Source of the DNA: Amphirosellinia nigrospora
Lineage: Eukaryota; Ascomycota; Sordariomycetes; Xylariales; Xylariaceae
Assembly: GCA_004123355.1 (NCBI GenBank)
Contig: SCHM01000003.1
Location: 1,612,001-1,676,000, forward strand
Direction: 5' to 3'
Length of the DNA stretch: 64,000 bases
Shown here one piece after another: positions 34,201-46,793 of the stretch; position 1 is the stretch's first letter, and every line of letters starts with the position of its first letter. The position numbers were made by a program, and so were the translations under genes. Below the pieces are notes generated by a model that was not told the DNA's origin, searched no databases, and was given only the letters and a program-made list of their open reading frames with translations.

Positions 34201-37200
34201 TTCCGGTTGTACCAACAGGATACCACCGCTGTGCTTACAATCACGCAACATTGCGTCAATAATGCCAGCCAGGGCTGTTGGTTTGACTTTCAAAGCTCGC
34301 GAGAACGGCATGTAATAGACCCTCCTGTTCAAAAGACCCCCCATCTTTGAAATAAGCATCTGCGCCATCTGTTTTGACTGCGGTTTGGCAACTATTACCC
34401 GGGCAAGTTGCGATCCATTAGCTAGGTTCGCAGCTACCATGGGCACGATTACAGAGCTTTTGCCTTCACCCATGTTCAGCTGTAGAACTGTGTTGCAATG
34501 AGAGCGCGGGTTTATCATATCTGACGCTATTCGCTCTTGCACATCACGGATCATGATATTGCTCTCTACCTCGAGAAGCAGCCATTCAGGGTGCTTTAAC
34601 GGATCCCAAGTCTGATGCCCGATGTTTATCAATTCCTTAATGAGTTCCTCATTACTTCGCAGACTGGCAGCTTTCACAAGTCTCTCTGCCCTCTGAAGAG
34701 CGGATAAAGCAAGGCCGTAGCGAGTGATGCATTCTCTCCAGTCAGATTTGAGGAGTTTCCATAGATTGCTACTCATCTGTTGAAGAAACGTTATAGGGGA
34801 AAGTCGTGGGCCGTGCTCAAGCACCAAGGTCGTGTGTTGAGCATCAGTACTTGCAGCCTCAAGGCGATGATACAATTTATCGACGTTATTTTTGCAATTT
34901 TTGAGATGTTGACGTAATAGTGTAGTTGGGTACCTATTTCGCAAATTTGGATACTGCGCACTTTTCTGTTCTTGCAAATATTGCCTGCTTATTTCAAGCT
35001 CCTCGATATAAGACGCTTCGTACCGAGACTGTGCAGTCGTATCTTTTAGGTCGCCAAGAAGTCCTACAAGGCGAGAAGTCCGCTCTTCATAGCGGATAGA
35101 GGACGATTCAAGTTTAAGCCTAGGCGGTGCTGACGGGAACACAGGTGCTGGGCCGATGAAAAGGTCTCGCGTAGAGATAAATGTGGAAGTTCTTACGGGC
35201 GCTGTCAATGTAACCAACACAGGTTGATCGAGTATAAGAGGACTTTTGCTGAAATGACATAGAACTTTTTCGATACGTTGTAAATATTCAAAGAGTTTGA
35301 GGTTGGCAAACCATTCTTTAAACTGCTGTTTCATAGTAGATTGGACTTTGGTCAGCATAATGTAGTCGGATACCGTTTTGTCCACTTGCCCTAACTCAGA
35401 TAAGGTTTTTCTTGGCCACAACCTGTGAATTTGTGTGACAAGAGTGCTAACAGCCTTGTCTTGGTTGGCGTGGAATTGCTTCTCGCGACGAACCAGAAAA
35501 TTGCTCTCGCTTTCTCCCGAGCCAACCCGTAACTTGCTTCAGACGAGGGTGAAAATCTCCACAGATTAGAGCGGACAATGACTCTAAGAGTTTTATCAGT
35601 GGCCTCGTACCCTTTGGGCGGATGGCATGATTGATTAGGAGGCAACCCAACTTCTCCGAACTCGCGGGCCGTGAAGAAGAGCGCCAACACTTGCAAGAGC
35701 CCCATGTCCGCTTGCTCGTGGGCCGCTAGAGCCGATAACCAAATCATTATGCTAAACTTGTTCGCCATTGCAGGTTGTGACGATAGAGCTTTGTGCAGTG
35801 CTGGGAATCGAGACAGGTCAAGTCCGGAATTAACCGCAGCGGCACCGTATTTCAACAGCGACACGTCCGAATCTTGGTGAGGGCCAAGGACCTTCGTACG
35901 GCCGACATGATTTTCCAGAGCTCGCCGTTCCGTGGAACCTCTGTGTGAAGTGTTGTGCGCCCTTCGTACAAGATACTTGATAATATGTACGCCCTAGTCG
36001 CGCGATCTGTCCGTTGATCATGGTCACGCCGCGATAAGTGACATCGTAAGCGGTAGCATGCTCCTCCGCGCCAAAGCCTGAAACACGGAAGGTGGAGGTA
36101 CGGATACGATCACGTTCCATCAAAACACATTCGTCTCGATATGCTTACTGATATCTAGCTTCGCCCGGTCCGAACCCGGATAGAAACAAGCTCATTTGAT
36201 GAGCCCGTTTCAATATTGCATCTACGGTCTTGTAGAGTCCATCGTGCTGTGACAAGTAGCTAAGATTCGATACCCATGACACAGTTTGCTGTACCTGCTG
36301 TTCAGAGGATAGTACTGTCTCGTAGGACATAACTTGGCAATTCGCGACAGGATATCGATATTTTGTTGTGACAACCGGTCAAATGATCGCACGGCAGCCG
36401 AGTCCAGAATAGATAGTGCTTGCTCTACCCCCGTTCTTTTCGTAAGAGAGTCTGGCAAACAGTAGGATGTTAACGCATGTAAATACGATAGGAAGAGCTT
36501 GCCCTGGAGGTTGCCGTTGTCTGTCAATCGTCCGAGCACGTTATCGACATACAGGGGATGTACTTTGACAATATATGCTTTTGAAACAGTAACGCGTATA
36601 TGGCCATTGAAGCGGCCCACGATACTCGGCCCTCTGGCACAAGTACGAGGCGACGGCTGGCATCTTTCAAAATCATCTTATTGGCAAAGCCAGTCAGAGT
36701 CCCGAGAGTCTGATCGGGGTCGATGAACATGCCGGGGAACTCTCTAGATTGTAAAGTCGACTCGCCCGCGGCAAGGGAGAAACCAAGACGAAGCGCGGGC
36801 ATTTCCACTTGGAGCAAAGACCCTTCAGACGCTTGAACGATTACGTGTATATCAGATTTGTGAGCGAGCGGCAGTAGCACATCTGCAATGGTGGTCGCCG
36901 TTCTACTGTTCATACTGAGGACAGTACTGCCTTTTCTCTTTAGCGTCCAACCTATAGGGGATCTAGACAACACCCAGGTAGAGTCCCCCGAATTCCAAGG
37001 CGTCGCCACAGGTCGAAACTCCAATGTGTGGCTTGTGTGATTGTACCAATGCACAAAATCATTAACGAAATGGTCTGGGAATATCCCCTGAAGTAAACGA
37101 CTTGGGACCGTCTCATAGTCAATGTTGGAATAAGATGCTTGGACGAGTAGGTCCGAACCCCCAAACGGGGCCCATTTCATGCCGAAACGAATGTCATAGC

Positions 37201-40200
37201 CCTTATATTGCTTACTTGCCGAGAACTGCATCGCAGGAGCAGAGGTGGGCATGATTTCGAGAGTGGTTTTGCCAAAGAGGACACGCCACATTGAGTGACC
37301 AGTATACTCTTGAGGGGGGCGACTTAGCGGAATGCCATTAACCAAAAGCTCACCACTTAGAAGATTGTAGTGAACTTCGAATTGAACTCCTTTCTTGTCT
37401 GGCGCTGTTTTGGTGACCAGCCAGTGCGTCGTGTTAGACGCTACTTGCCACCCACTTCCCTGACGGTATGCCGACCAGGATTTATGTACGGCGTCCGAAA
37501 TTCCCAAGCACGTTGCGGAGAGGATCGGTAAGCTGCGACATAGTAGTCGATGGAACCGAAGGCTAAGACAAGCGAGCATAAGCTCAGAACTTGGGTCGTA
37601 TCGGCGCTTTCCTTGCTGGATAAGGATGGAACATTGGACGAGGATCGAAGCATTAGTGCTTATTTTCAATAATTCAGAAAGATGAAAATTTTCGACATCA
37701 AAACACGAGATGCAGATCAGAGCGACGTCGACGCTTTTTGATTTGAAGTATGTGCTGTCTTCTTGAGCAAGAGCTCTGTGGGACTTATCTCTGAGAAGCT
37801 CAACCCAGCCAAAACCCCCGGTACGGAGAGTGCTGAGGAACTTGAGGCAACTATGTTGCAGTTTCTCTGACGAAGTCAGCGAAAGCAACCGTGTTGCAGC
37901 GGCTGCAAACACGCCCAAGGCCTGAGCAGATTCCCAATTGTCTTTGACTCTGTTCCAGGCCACCATCAAGTTCTCAAGCATGCTATAAGTGAACCTTTCA
38001 TTGCCCATCGTAGCGTGACTAGCCCGTCGGGCAGTATTGCCCGGCGGCCCTGATTGATATAAACATTGCAAAACGAAAATCGCAGTCTCTTCCTTCCTGA
38101 AGTCGACGGACGGGGCGGCTAGCTGGACTAGGATATTGTGTAGTTGTAAGTGGTGACCGAGTGGTAACGTGGCCAAATTCCTCCCCTCTTCAATGCTCAT
38201 GTGGATCGGGGTCTCGGATTGATCCGCTAGAGCGACATTCGAATCAGGGCCATTAGGTGAATTAGCAGGGCGGAACAAGTACTTTTGTAGACCTTTTGAT
38301 CGCGAAGGTAGATGGTATGTACACATCTGAAGAACCTTTTCGGTAGGCTCAAAGGGCGCGACGAACTGCTTTACTGTGAGTCGAAGTATCGATAAATCGA
38401 ACCGTTATTTACACAAATGCTATGCTCTGTAGCTGTGGAGACCTTTTGCGTACGCCTGTGTGTGGCGACTTGAGATTTTTCCTCTGATACAAGGCCAATT
38501 TGCGAGGAGGAAGATGGTCCACGAGGCAGAAGTGGATCTGAAGCCAAATAATAGGAGCAACGAGCAGAGCTCTTCACCGAGTATTGCATCCCTATGACAT
38601 CTCGTAGGACATAGAATGTAACTTGACGCCACGATTGGAAGACTTTTGGGATATGTAGTTCGAAAACTATAGATTTCGCTTTTGTAATACTTTGGGGGAG
38701 TGGACACTCGTAAATACTAATCCGAAGGTTTGCTGCTTCGGTTGCGTGTCCGCACTTCTTGCAACTCGGCACATGCTGAGATTCGTAGACGTCATTGGTG
38801 GAATCGACCAAGATATCCTTGTACTCGCATTCCAGCTGATTAGAGCGGGCTATGAGGATATCATACTCCGTCTTTAGAGCATGTAGCTCATCTAGCTTTT
38901 TTTGTTTCTTGGCTTGAGCATCCTCAGTGATCTTCTTGTATGTTGCTTGTAGCTCTGGGGACTCATCGAAATATTTCACCGGGAAGCACTCGGGAATGTC
39001 GAGATCGTAGTAGAGACTTGTCGATGGGAATCGAGCAGAGGATAAGCGATTGGCTAAATATTTCTCAACACGATGTAGTCTCTGCATCTGAGAGGCAAAT
39101 GGTAGAAGAAGATTCTGGAGAACGTTTGATGGGACGCCGGGGTAATATTCCTTAAGTAATGGGCACAAATTAACTGCGACATTGTCGCAAGCAACCCATA
39201 GCTCGAAGATCGTGAGCAGCATCGTCGAAAGCGCCTCTGGATTCTTCGAGTAGTGGTGTCCGGCTAAGTTATGATATGTGACAATAAGAGAGTTGAGATC
39301 TTTACCCATGGTCTGCTGATTGTCCTGGGCCCATTGTCGGCAGTGCAGTGCTACCCATTTTTCGAAGGCTTCTAGATTGGCAATGGCGTCGCCCTCGCGC
39401 TCTGTGGGAAAACGTTGCGGGAGCTGAGGTAAGACATGGGGCGATAAAACCACGACTGTTGATGGAGGCTTGAAACTTCCCGAAATTTGTTCTTTTTGTC
39501 GGACGTCCATCCATTTAATGTGGCTGTCTAAGTCCGGAATAGGAACATAGCAATCGCTGATGAAGTCGAGGTTAGAAAGCTCCGTGACAGATATCGCGGT
39601 GCCATCTTGCTTCTGAATAATTGACCACCGTCCGTAAAGTTTTGTGTGGGCAACCTGCATGGCATTCTTGACATAGAGAAAACTCTCTCATCAACGGATG
39701 GGCCCATCTTGACCAGGCGCCTAGATATCTTCGCGCTCATTGAGAAAAGTGTCTCGCTTGGGAGAGATTGTTTGGCAGCGAGAGTTAGGGTATAGCCCAA
39801 GATACATAACATGGCCTCCTTGTAGATAGTATCTGATGTCGTTGTTGGTATACGGCTGAAACTGAGCTGTAGAGCGACACGGACGACCAGCCACAGTGGT
39901 GAGCGACGCCATGGCGAGCGAGCACGATTCCAAAGCACATCATCACGCATATTTTGGCAATGAGAGGGCATTTCATAGGTTTACCTATTGATCTGAGAAA
40001 GCCAATTAACAGCTCAGACACCATCCCCGGATGATTGGTATCGCGATCTTCCAGGAGGATGCTACCCGCTTTCATTACCTCTGGCTGCATTGCCCTGATA
40101 GGGTGCTTGCTCATATCTGCAAGAGTATGGGCAATCGTTTCTTGAAATTGACGTTGCTGAAAGGCAGATTCGTCAAGGATGACACCCGCAGCCGGAAAAA

Positions 40201-40666
40201 AGCGCTTCAGTCTGCCTTTTGTTGTCATCGTCGAGGCATTATTAGGCGCAACCTCAAAAATCTCAAATAAGATGTGGCGACTGCGTCTGCTGATAAGCAC
40301 TGCCGCGTTCTGCTCTCGAATGTATAGGGGTATAGAAGTATCTAGTATCTGTTAGCACAAGCTGAAACCAGCATTACCGTACCTACTCTCGGCGAGCTGC
40401 GTTAGCAAGGCAAGAACTTCAACTTCTTTCAGGGAGCCATCCGTTGCTGAATGAGCCCGCTGCATATTACGTATCATGGATATGGCTGCATCAGCTTGCC
40501 CTCGATGCGTGGGTTTGGCGCAGTTCTTCCACGCGATTAGCCCTTCCATCGTAGTTGATAGTAGGGATTTCTCGTATTGAGCATCGTCGTCATCCTGCTG
40601 AGGTAGCTTCGGTGGCAGGAAGAGATGGTTGAATATGTATGTCAATGTGCTAGTATTGGTAGCCAT
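31265..40666 (-). CDS. giant DUF3638/DUF3645 protein (annotated in databases as ubiquitinyl-hydrolase-like)
   Basis: One gene of about 9.4 kb, roughly 3,000 residues, from ATG 40666 to the stop at 31265-31267. DUF3638 is marked by TVLQLNMGEGKSSVIVPMVA (Walker-A-like, about 34490-34430) and GILLVQPEQLLSFQLMGIEC. DUF3645 is marked by CLVFLDEAHTRGIDLKLPDD (DEAH-like, about 32720-32660) and RMRDLGRGQSVVFC. Clear introns are 32559-32607 (49 bp, in phase) and about 40342-40382 (phase uncertain). Inside the exons the frame changes about ten times, always by loss of one base. The changes lie near 39952-39955 (T4), 39680, 38378, 36616-36618 (C3), 36310, 36000, 35870, 35406-35410 (T5), 33619-33624 (C6) and 31997-32001 (A5). 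An in-frame TAA lies at 36145-36147 between GEARYQ and AYRDECVL. The biochemical role of the family is poorly defined. The frame losses look technical. Confidence 0.8.
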
Positions 40667-43641
40667 TTTGGAAGTGAGTAGGCCTTGCTATTGTGTTCAA
40701 AATAGAAATGGTACGATGAGCGAGGGGGGGAATGATTTCGTAGGGTAGAATGGCATACGCTTCTACCTTCGAGATCGTCTAAGTTGATGGATTGAACTAG
40801 CCATTTCACAAATGGGGAAGGACAAAATACAAACGGTAGATGTAAATAGAGAGTAACCTTGTTCGGCTTATGCGGGAAGGCAGGAGGTGTGCTGCACAAA
40901 GCCGTTCCCGAATAACGTTATACGGGCATGGTTATGGCCACTGTTGTTCGACTCCTACCGTTTGTTGCAATACCACGGCTAGACTGGCCCCCTACCCATC
41001 CTTGTGATAAATCACTGATATATTACTGTACGAATTCATCAGCGTCCTGACTGATAGCCGAAAGCCATATAGCCACATGCGAATATGTAGGGTCAGCCAG
41101 GGAACGTGCCCAAATGAGGATCAGGTAAGGACGAATGGCGATTATTTGGGATAGTGTAATTCGCTTGGCCTTGAATGGCCAAGCGATCTATCACTTCGAG
41201 CCACAAGCTGACCACTACTTGTCCATCCAAATCGATACTCAGAGCACCCAGCTCAGCTTTGATTAGTACTTTACGAAGGTAATGTGAAATAGACGGGTAT
41301 CGTTCGAATCGCGTCCCAGTTAGTAATACAATCTCCCAAACACTGCTTGTTGGGAGTCGTGTTGCCGAAGGTATAGCCATGTCATCGGATAGATACCGAA
41401 TCATAGTTTGCCCATGAGTATTTAATTATGTTTACTGATAGTAAGTATTTAGGTAGGATTATATATTTCGTGCCTTCGGCCGCAGCGATGATCAGTTGGC
41501 GCGCTGGGATGTCTATAGACTCCGTACGCTTCCATCTGTCGTATGAGACTCGGAACTTCATTCGGTGCATAAATTCCGTCGCTTCCGCGGATTCGTCGTC
41601 GTTGACTTAGGAGGCGCCATTTGTCCTGTTGGCGTATTGGATGTCCTTGTAGTTTGTGCTTTGTCTTTGATTATGATGGGCGTTTCTGCTGTGTTCGGTG
41701 GAGGCAGCGTACGTCTTGCTAGTTCATCTAATCCGATGGAGATCGACTCCATTGACTCGTTGAAAGCTCTAGTCGCCTTTTACTACGCCTTATGCAGGCC
41801 GACTTGCCGTTGGATAACGTCGTGCATTATCACGCTCATCGATCTGACAGCGCGCTTCATCCATTCATTATGCGCGTCTGTAATTTTGTTGAGTGGGTGC
41901 TGCTAGAGTCTGGTGGCTGTGCCCCACTAGCCACAACACCCGAAATCTCCAGTGTCAAGCGCCACACGCACTATGCACAGACCACCTATACCCCACCCCA
42001 CTAAATCGCGAGTACTAGGTACTTGAGTAAGTACCTGCGACTAATGTCTATATGTAGGCAATTGCCTGCAAAAGATTTAGCGTTTCCTTCCTTCTTTATC
42101 TATAGATTCTCATAGCACAATATACGACATATATTGTAGCCCCGTCTTCAAGAGTGTGTTAAGTGTAACAGCCAGTTTCTTTTAGCGATTGAAGGGTCAT
42201 CGATTGTCACAATTTATTTGCGGAAATAGAGAGTACCTAAGTTGCACACTGTGAGCTGCTTACATGCGGCGAGCAGAAACCCGAGCCCCACAACCATATG
42301 AAATCTGAAAGTTGACAGCTGAGCTACTTTGTGAGAAGGTTCAAGGGGAATATGCCGAGGAGCTTTCACCACATATTTTTAATGCACCATCTCATGGGAA
42401 ACGAAAGAGCGAGGGACGTACTTAAGCAGGGGAATAGTTCTGTGGGACCGGTTTGCACACTCTTCGCGATCTCGAACCTTGGACCAACGAGGATTACGTA
42501 AAGGTTGAAAGTCCGAACGTCAAATGACTAAAGATGCATAAAATTTTTAAAGGAAACCTTATAATAAGGTTGTCAGCGATAATAATGTATCTTGATCAAT
42601 CGGAAATCTATACAGCTGGCGTCACGGTGCAGGTTAACATTGACAGTTGCTGTCGAACTCCAAGTGAGGCAAAGCGCCAAGGGTGCTACGCCACGTCCGC
42701 CACACCTGTTCTACTTAACCACGCACGTCCTTGAATTTTCACATTAAATCTATCACGTGTAAAAACTTGTTTTAAAACTATAAATATTTAGATTATTAGA
42801 TAAATAATTCCTTTCATGATTCAACTATCATACGTACATTTAAACCAAATTCGTAAGCTATTGGACTGCAAACCAGAAAAGTCGAAAGGTGCGGGGCGCA
42901 ACCATAAAGTCTGATGGGCCAGCTATAATTATGGCAGCACTACGAAAATGGGCAAGACTTGATAGAAAAGATTTGATGCCACACAAGCATTTTGAATTGG
43001 ATCCTATGCAAATGAGTCGTTCGATTGCCGAAGACAGCATATAATTAATATTAATCTTGAATAAAACTTCATCCCACTTGCAATCGGATACAATAAGCCG
43101 ATGCCACTACTGCCACAAGTATAGCAAAAAGCTCAAAGTGTCATGCTGACAAGCGACATAGGGACGCTAGCTGCCCTAAATGGCCAATAGCCTCTGACTC
43201 TTGTGTAGTTATAGATATGAGGTTGATTAGAGGAGCTGAACAAGTACACTCTCCATAGAGTGCGTGAGGTGGCTGCGTACCCAACATCTGCCGGACTATT
43301 ATTTACCCGTGCACCGATGCCTGACTCCTTCTCTGGAGGGCTGAGACATCTAGAAGAAGGGGGAATACCATGTGTTCAGCTAAGTGGGGTTCCCCGCCCC
43401 TTCATTCGTGTATTATCCCTTCTTGATTTATTTGCCATAAGGCCCCAAGCACTGCATTAGGTTGCAATCTATTAGATATGGTTTAATAAACCCAAGAAAA
43501 ATGTTCAATCGTCTATAATGGGTCGATAATTGCTCTATATTTAAACAAGACAAGTAACTAGATAAACAACGTTGCAAACTCATAAACAGGCGGTTCTAGA
43601 TTATTGAGATTAACGGAAGTAGAGGATGTCCCCACAGGAAC
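40667..43641. other. long stretch without a recognised gene
   Basis: It includes the promoter of the giant gene. Minus-strand frames at 41093-41404, 41382-41570 and 41558-41752 (the last rich in Thr, Pro and Lys/Arg, ending NPRKRRN) lie in succession and could be one unknown, frame-broken gene, but no domain supports it. From 42005 to 43641 the sequence is AT-rich with no supported gene or repeat boundary. Confidence 0.35.
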
Positions 43642-44363
43642 TTATGCAACCTTAGCTTCTGGGGAAAGCACCATCTTTGCAAGGCCTTCTGTAACCTTCT
43701 CTTTTGCCGAGTCCATTGCCAATTCAGAATCCGTGTTTTCCTTGCGAGTCGGTGCTGGCAGAGGCTGCATCTTCAACCCAGCCTTGAAAGTACGATTCAA
43801 CCCCGCCTGCTGAGCGATACCAAATAACGTCTTTCGCTCCCAGTTGCTCAGAGTGCGCTTCTTGTCGTCCGTTCTGAAGTAGCGTGAGGCGAATAATCGA
43901 ACAAGCTCTTGGATGTTGAAAACATCCGGCAATCTAGTGAGCGTGCGTAGCAAGACGACCTTGGAGTTGGGAGCTAGGTTGTCCTTTCCGAGATGATAGG
44001 CGACGCTCTCCTTAATCTGAAGCTCTAACTCAGCCACCCTGGCTGCCGTGAGAGTAGAGCGAGCCTGCTGTGACAAGGTCTCAAACTTCTCGCCTGTTCC
44101 TCCTCAAAGCCATCGCGAGTCTTCGCGTAGTTGTTCTGGACCATTTGTCGAAACTCTGCTCGCTTCAGCACTTTCTGCTGCTGCTTAATGCGCTCTCCGA
44201 TCAAACAACGAGGGCAGTTCTCATTGTCGCGCGTGAAAGAGAGGTACGTGGTGTGGAAACGGCTTGCGTTGTCTCCCGCAAATAAGCAAAAGCGGGAGGT
44301 GCCCCACCAGAACTTGGTCTGGTGGCCACAGAAGAAGGTGACTTGTTGAATGTCTTGGCACAT
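43642..44363 (-). CDS. uncharacterised protein with N-terminal Cys/His-rich region
   Basis: Start ATG 44363, stop 43642-43644, about 240 residues. The N-terminus has MCQDIQQVTFFCGHQTKFWW, then TSRFC and NENCPRCLIGERIKQQQKVL. The spacing of C, CGH, C and CPRC suggests a small zinc-binding module, which is inference. The rest is helical and basic, with AELELQIKESVAYHLGKDNL and RTLSNWERKTLFGIAQQAGL and a charged tail. One base is lost near 44085 (EEEQARS|LSQQARSTL); the two halves are otherwise coherent. No signal peptide or membrane segment is present. The family is not recognised. It probably belongs to the lineage-specific CHY/CPxC-type fungal proteins of unknown role. Confidence 0.55.
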
Positions 44364-44833
44364 TTTGGAAAAGATACTTGTAGTGTTGCCTGAGTTCAGT
44401 AATAACAATAAATGCGAGGTTTGGATTTGCTGGTCTTGATGATGAGGCGAAAATGGAGTGATATGAGGGAGTTGAGTGTGGTAGTTGAAATCCTGTCCCT
44501 CTCTTGGGACTGAAGACCGTATATATATCAGAATATTATGCGCTGGATCAAAACAACGGCTCTATTCTTAATTCAATCTCTTTGTTTTCTTTCAGTTTGA
44601 AGAGAGACAATGTGTCAGATGATCAGACTTCCCAATTAATCTACATGTCCAGATTCCTTGTACTAGACCCCAGTTGTTTGCTGATGCAAGCTACAGTTGC
44701 GCTTGCACTACAATCAATCACAACAAACAATAGCTCTCTTAGACAATAGTACAGTCGTACCGTACACAATGTTTCATGTTGAACACCTTGACGACCAGCT
44801 GAGTCCCACCGGACCGTAGGTCGCTGGTCAGCA
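44364..44833. other. intergenic
   Basis: This is the 5' flank of the Cys/His protein gene and the 3' flank of the KDSR-like gene. An 81-codon frame at 44504-44749 has no domain. Confidence 0.4.
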
Positions 44834-45936
44834 CTATGCTTGCTTGCTCTCTGCCCGTTTCCCGGCGACACCATATGTGCGACCCCAGTTTCGAACCTGC
44901 CTATCCATATCGCTCCTCACCACTACCATAACAACGGCCATCAACCACGCCAAGGCCCAATCAATTAACACTCGCACAAAGCCACCTCGAATGCTCCCGC
45001 CCAACACACTCCGTTGCACAAGAGCGGTTAGAGTGTTTGTCGTGACAAGCTCCAGGCCCATTTCCAACCCTTTGATACTCTCGGTGGCAACCTTTTCGGG
45101 TGTCTGTCCCCCATCTCCTTCCTCGAGTTTCTTGGTTATGTCTGGTTTGATGGTGTTCTCGATTGGTATGACTCGGTTAGAATGGTCCCTGGGAAGACGG
45201 TATGCAGCCGAATCGGAGGCTCGCCAGGATAGCCTGCAGCATATAGATTGGCCTCTTGTGATAACGTGTCACGAAGAGAGTGCAGCGCCGCCTTTGCTGG
45301 ACTGTATGGGGAATAGCCTGCGAAGGAATAAAAGGCTACGAATGATGCGGTAAAGATAATGTGCCGAGGTAGTGCACGAGTTCCAAGTTGACGAGTTGAG
45401 GTAGGCTCCTGGGCCTTCTTGACCCAACATGTCATAGCAGCATGTGCCATATAGAGGCTGGTAAAGTAATTGGACTCCATCTGCGCTTGGAAATGAGACA
45501 CTGATGTCTCGATAAACAACTCTGGAGTCGAGCTACCAGCGCAGCACTATGCAATATCCGGTGAGTGTCTCGCGTTCCATGTCACAATCTCATCGATCGA
45601 GCAAAATCGGCGCTTAGCTGGAGAAGCCGCTGCGTTTGGGTGTCCTTGGGAGTTCGTTATTGTGAGTTAGCCATGGTGCACAGGCAAGGGGCTATTGGGC
45701 GGTGTACTTGTATCTCTTCAGTTGCACGCAACAATTTGTTCTGATCGCAAGCAATGATGACAATGTTTGCACCTTTTGCTGCAAGTTGTTGTCCGACCGC
45801 GAGGCCCATACCACTCGAACCTCCCGTAATCACTACCGTCTTTCGATGTTTTAGCTAACTTGCTTTCGGCCCGGGATTCGCGAGCCACATACCTTGCCTG
45901 GACAGGGAAGTGGTTTTGTGATAGATAGTTCCCCAT
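44834..45936 (-). CDS. 3-ketodihydrosphingosine reductase-like SDR (KDSR/TSC10 family), disrupted
   Basis: An NADPH-dependent short-chain reductase of sphingolipid synthesis, at the ER membrane in this family. [13 protein letters not shown] at 45936 is followed by an intron and [20 protein letters not shown] (cofactor motif TGxxxGxG). Then come [55 protein letters not shown] with YSPAK (catalytic YxxxK), and [14 protein letters not shown]. After a one-base loss near 45165 it continues [11 protein letters not shown] and a C-terminal membrane helix ([19 protein letters not shown]). A likely intron (about 62 bp) lies at 45643-45704. An in-frame TAG at 45547-45549 replaces a position that is usually Trp or another residue in PDIxxCAG. 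As TSC10 is essential in yeast, a second copy elsewhere or sequence error is likely. Confidence 0.7.
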
Positions 45937-46246
45937 TATAGGAACTATTCGAAAGCCTGGCGGGAGTAACGAGATATAGTCTAGCTGAAGGTATGGATAC
46001 GCAAATTCGTTTCAGTTGAGCGCCAATTATAGATGTAATCGTGTGAATATAAGAGGCGCCGCATGAGGACGAGGAATTTTGGAGGGGAGGAAATTCGGAA
46101 TAGCTAGGTGAAGATAACATTTCCTTACTGTGTAGTGAAAGCCTGACTAGAACAAAGAAAGGCAACGTCATATTCGGGAATGAGGGGATCATATTGAATG
46201 CATATTGACAGGGGGTGTCGGGCCCGAATTTTCTGCACTGCAACAA

Positions 46247-46793
46247 CTAAATCTTTACACTTACTGCTTTAACTATAATTATTTGGCTAGCGAGTGGGAT
46301 TGCCGAGGCAGTTATAGACATCAAAATCTTGATGTTGCCAATTCCAGTCATATATAAACTGCGACTCACCAAGGGTAAATAATACGCTATCTTTGGAGTA
46401 TTTCTGGTAGGAGTCCTGTGAGTCAACATCACTTAATCATAACTGTCCAGCTACCTTCAGTTAATTATTTCTATCTTGAGTAGTGTCATTACTTCGGGTA
46501 TCGATAAAGTCATTTTGAGTTATGCGCCTAACAGCCGAGACCCTTCATTCGATCATACGCAGGTTTGGACTACGGTTCATTCTTGTACAGGTATTATTTG
46601 TGCCTGTATTCCTGTGTGTTGGCCTCTGATAGCGCAGCTTAGGAACTTCAGTCTAGGCACGTGGTTTACCAAGATCTTTGATCCAAATGGCTGTAGTATC
46701 TTCAACAGCTGGTCCTCACTTACAACAAGGAATTCACATAACAACACACGTGATGGGACAAACGAAGGTTTGCAATTGGGTTCCAGTGATTGA
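46247..46793 (+). pseudogene. PTH11-like/rhodopsin-domain membrane receptor remnant
   Basis: The plus strand reads LTALTIIIWLASGIAEAVID, IKILMLPIPVIYKLRLTKGK. Then, after a break, come YAIFGVFLVGVL and the frame from 46476 with SFDHTQVWTTVHSCTGIICA and CIPVCWPLIAQLRNF. The ILMLPIPVIYKL helix end and the acidic-to-VWT-x-x-H-x-C-x-G-I-I-C-A-C-x-P signature are those of the fungal rhodopsin/PTH11-like seven-helix family. The upstream helices cannot be followed through the stops before 46247, so only the second half is recognisable. It is probably a decayed or badly sequenced gene. Confidence 0.5.

Noticed and set aside
45851..46246. 131-codon minus-strand frame
   Set aside because: It lies opposite the presumed upstream half of the PTH11-like remnant and over the 5' end of the KDSR-like gene; no motif.
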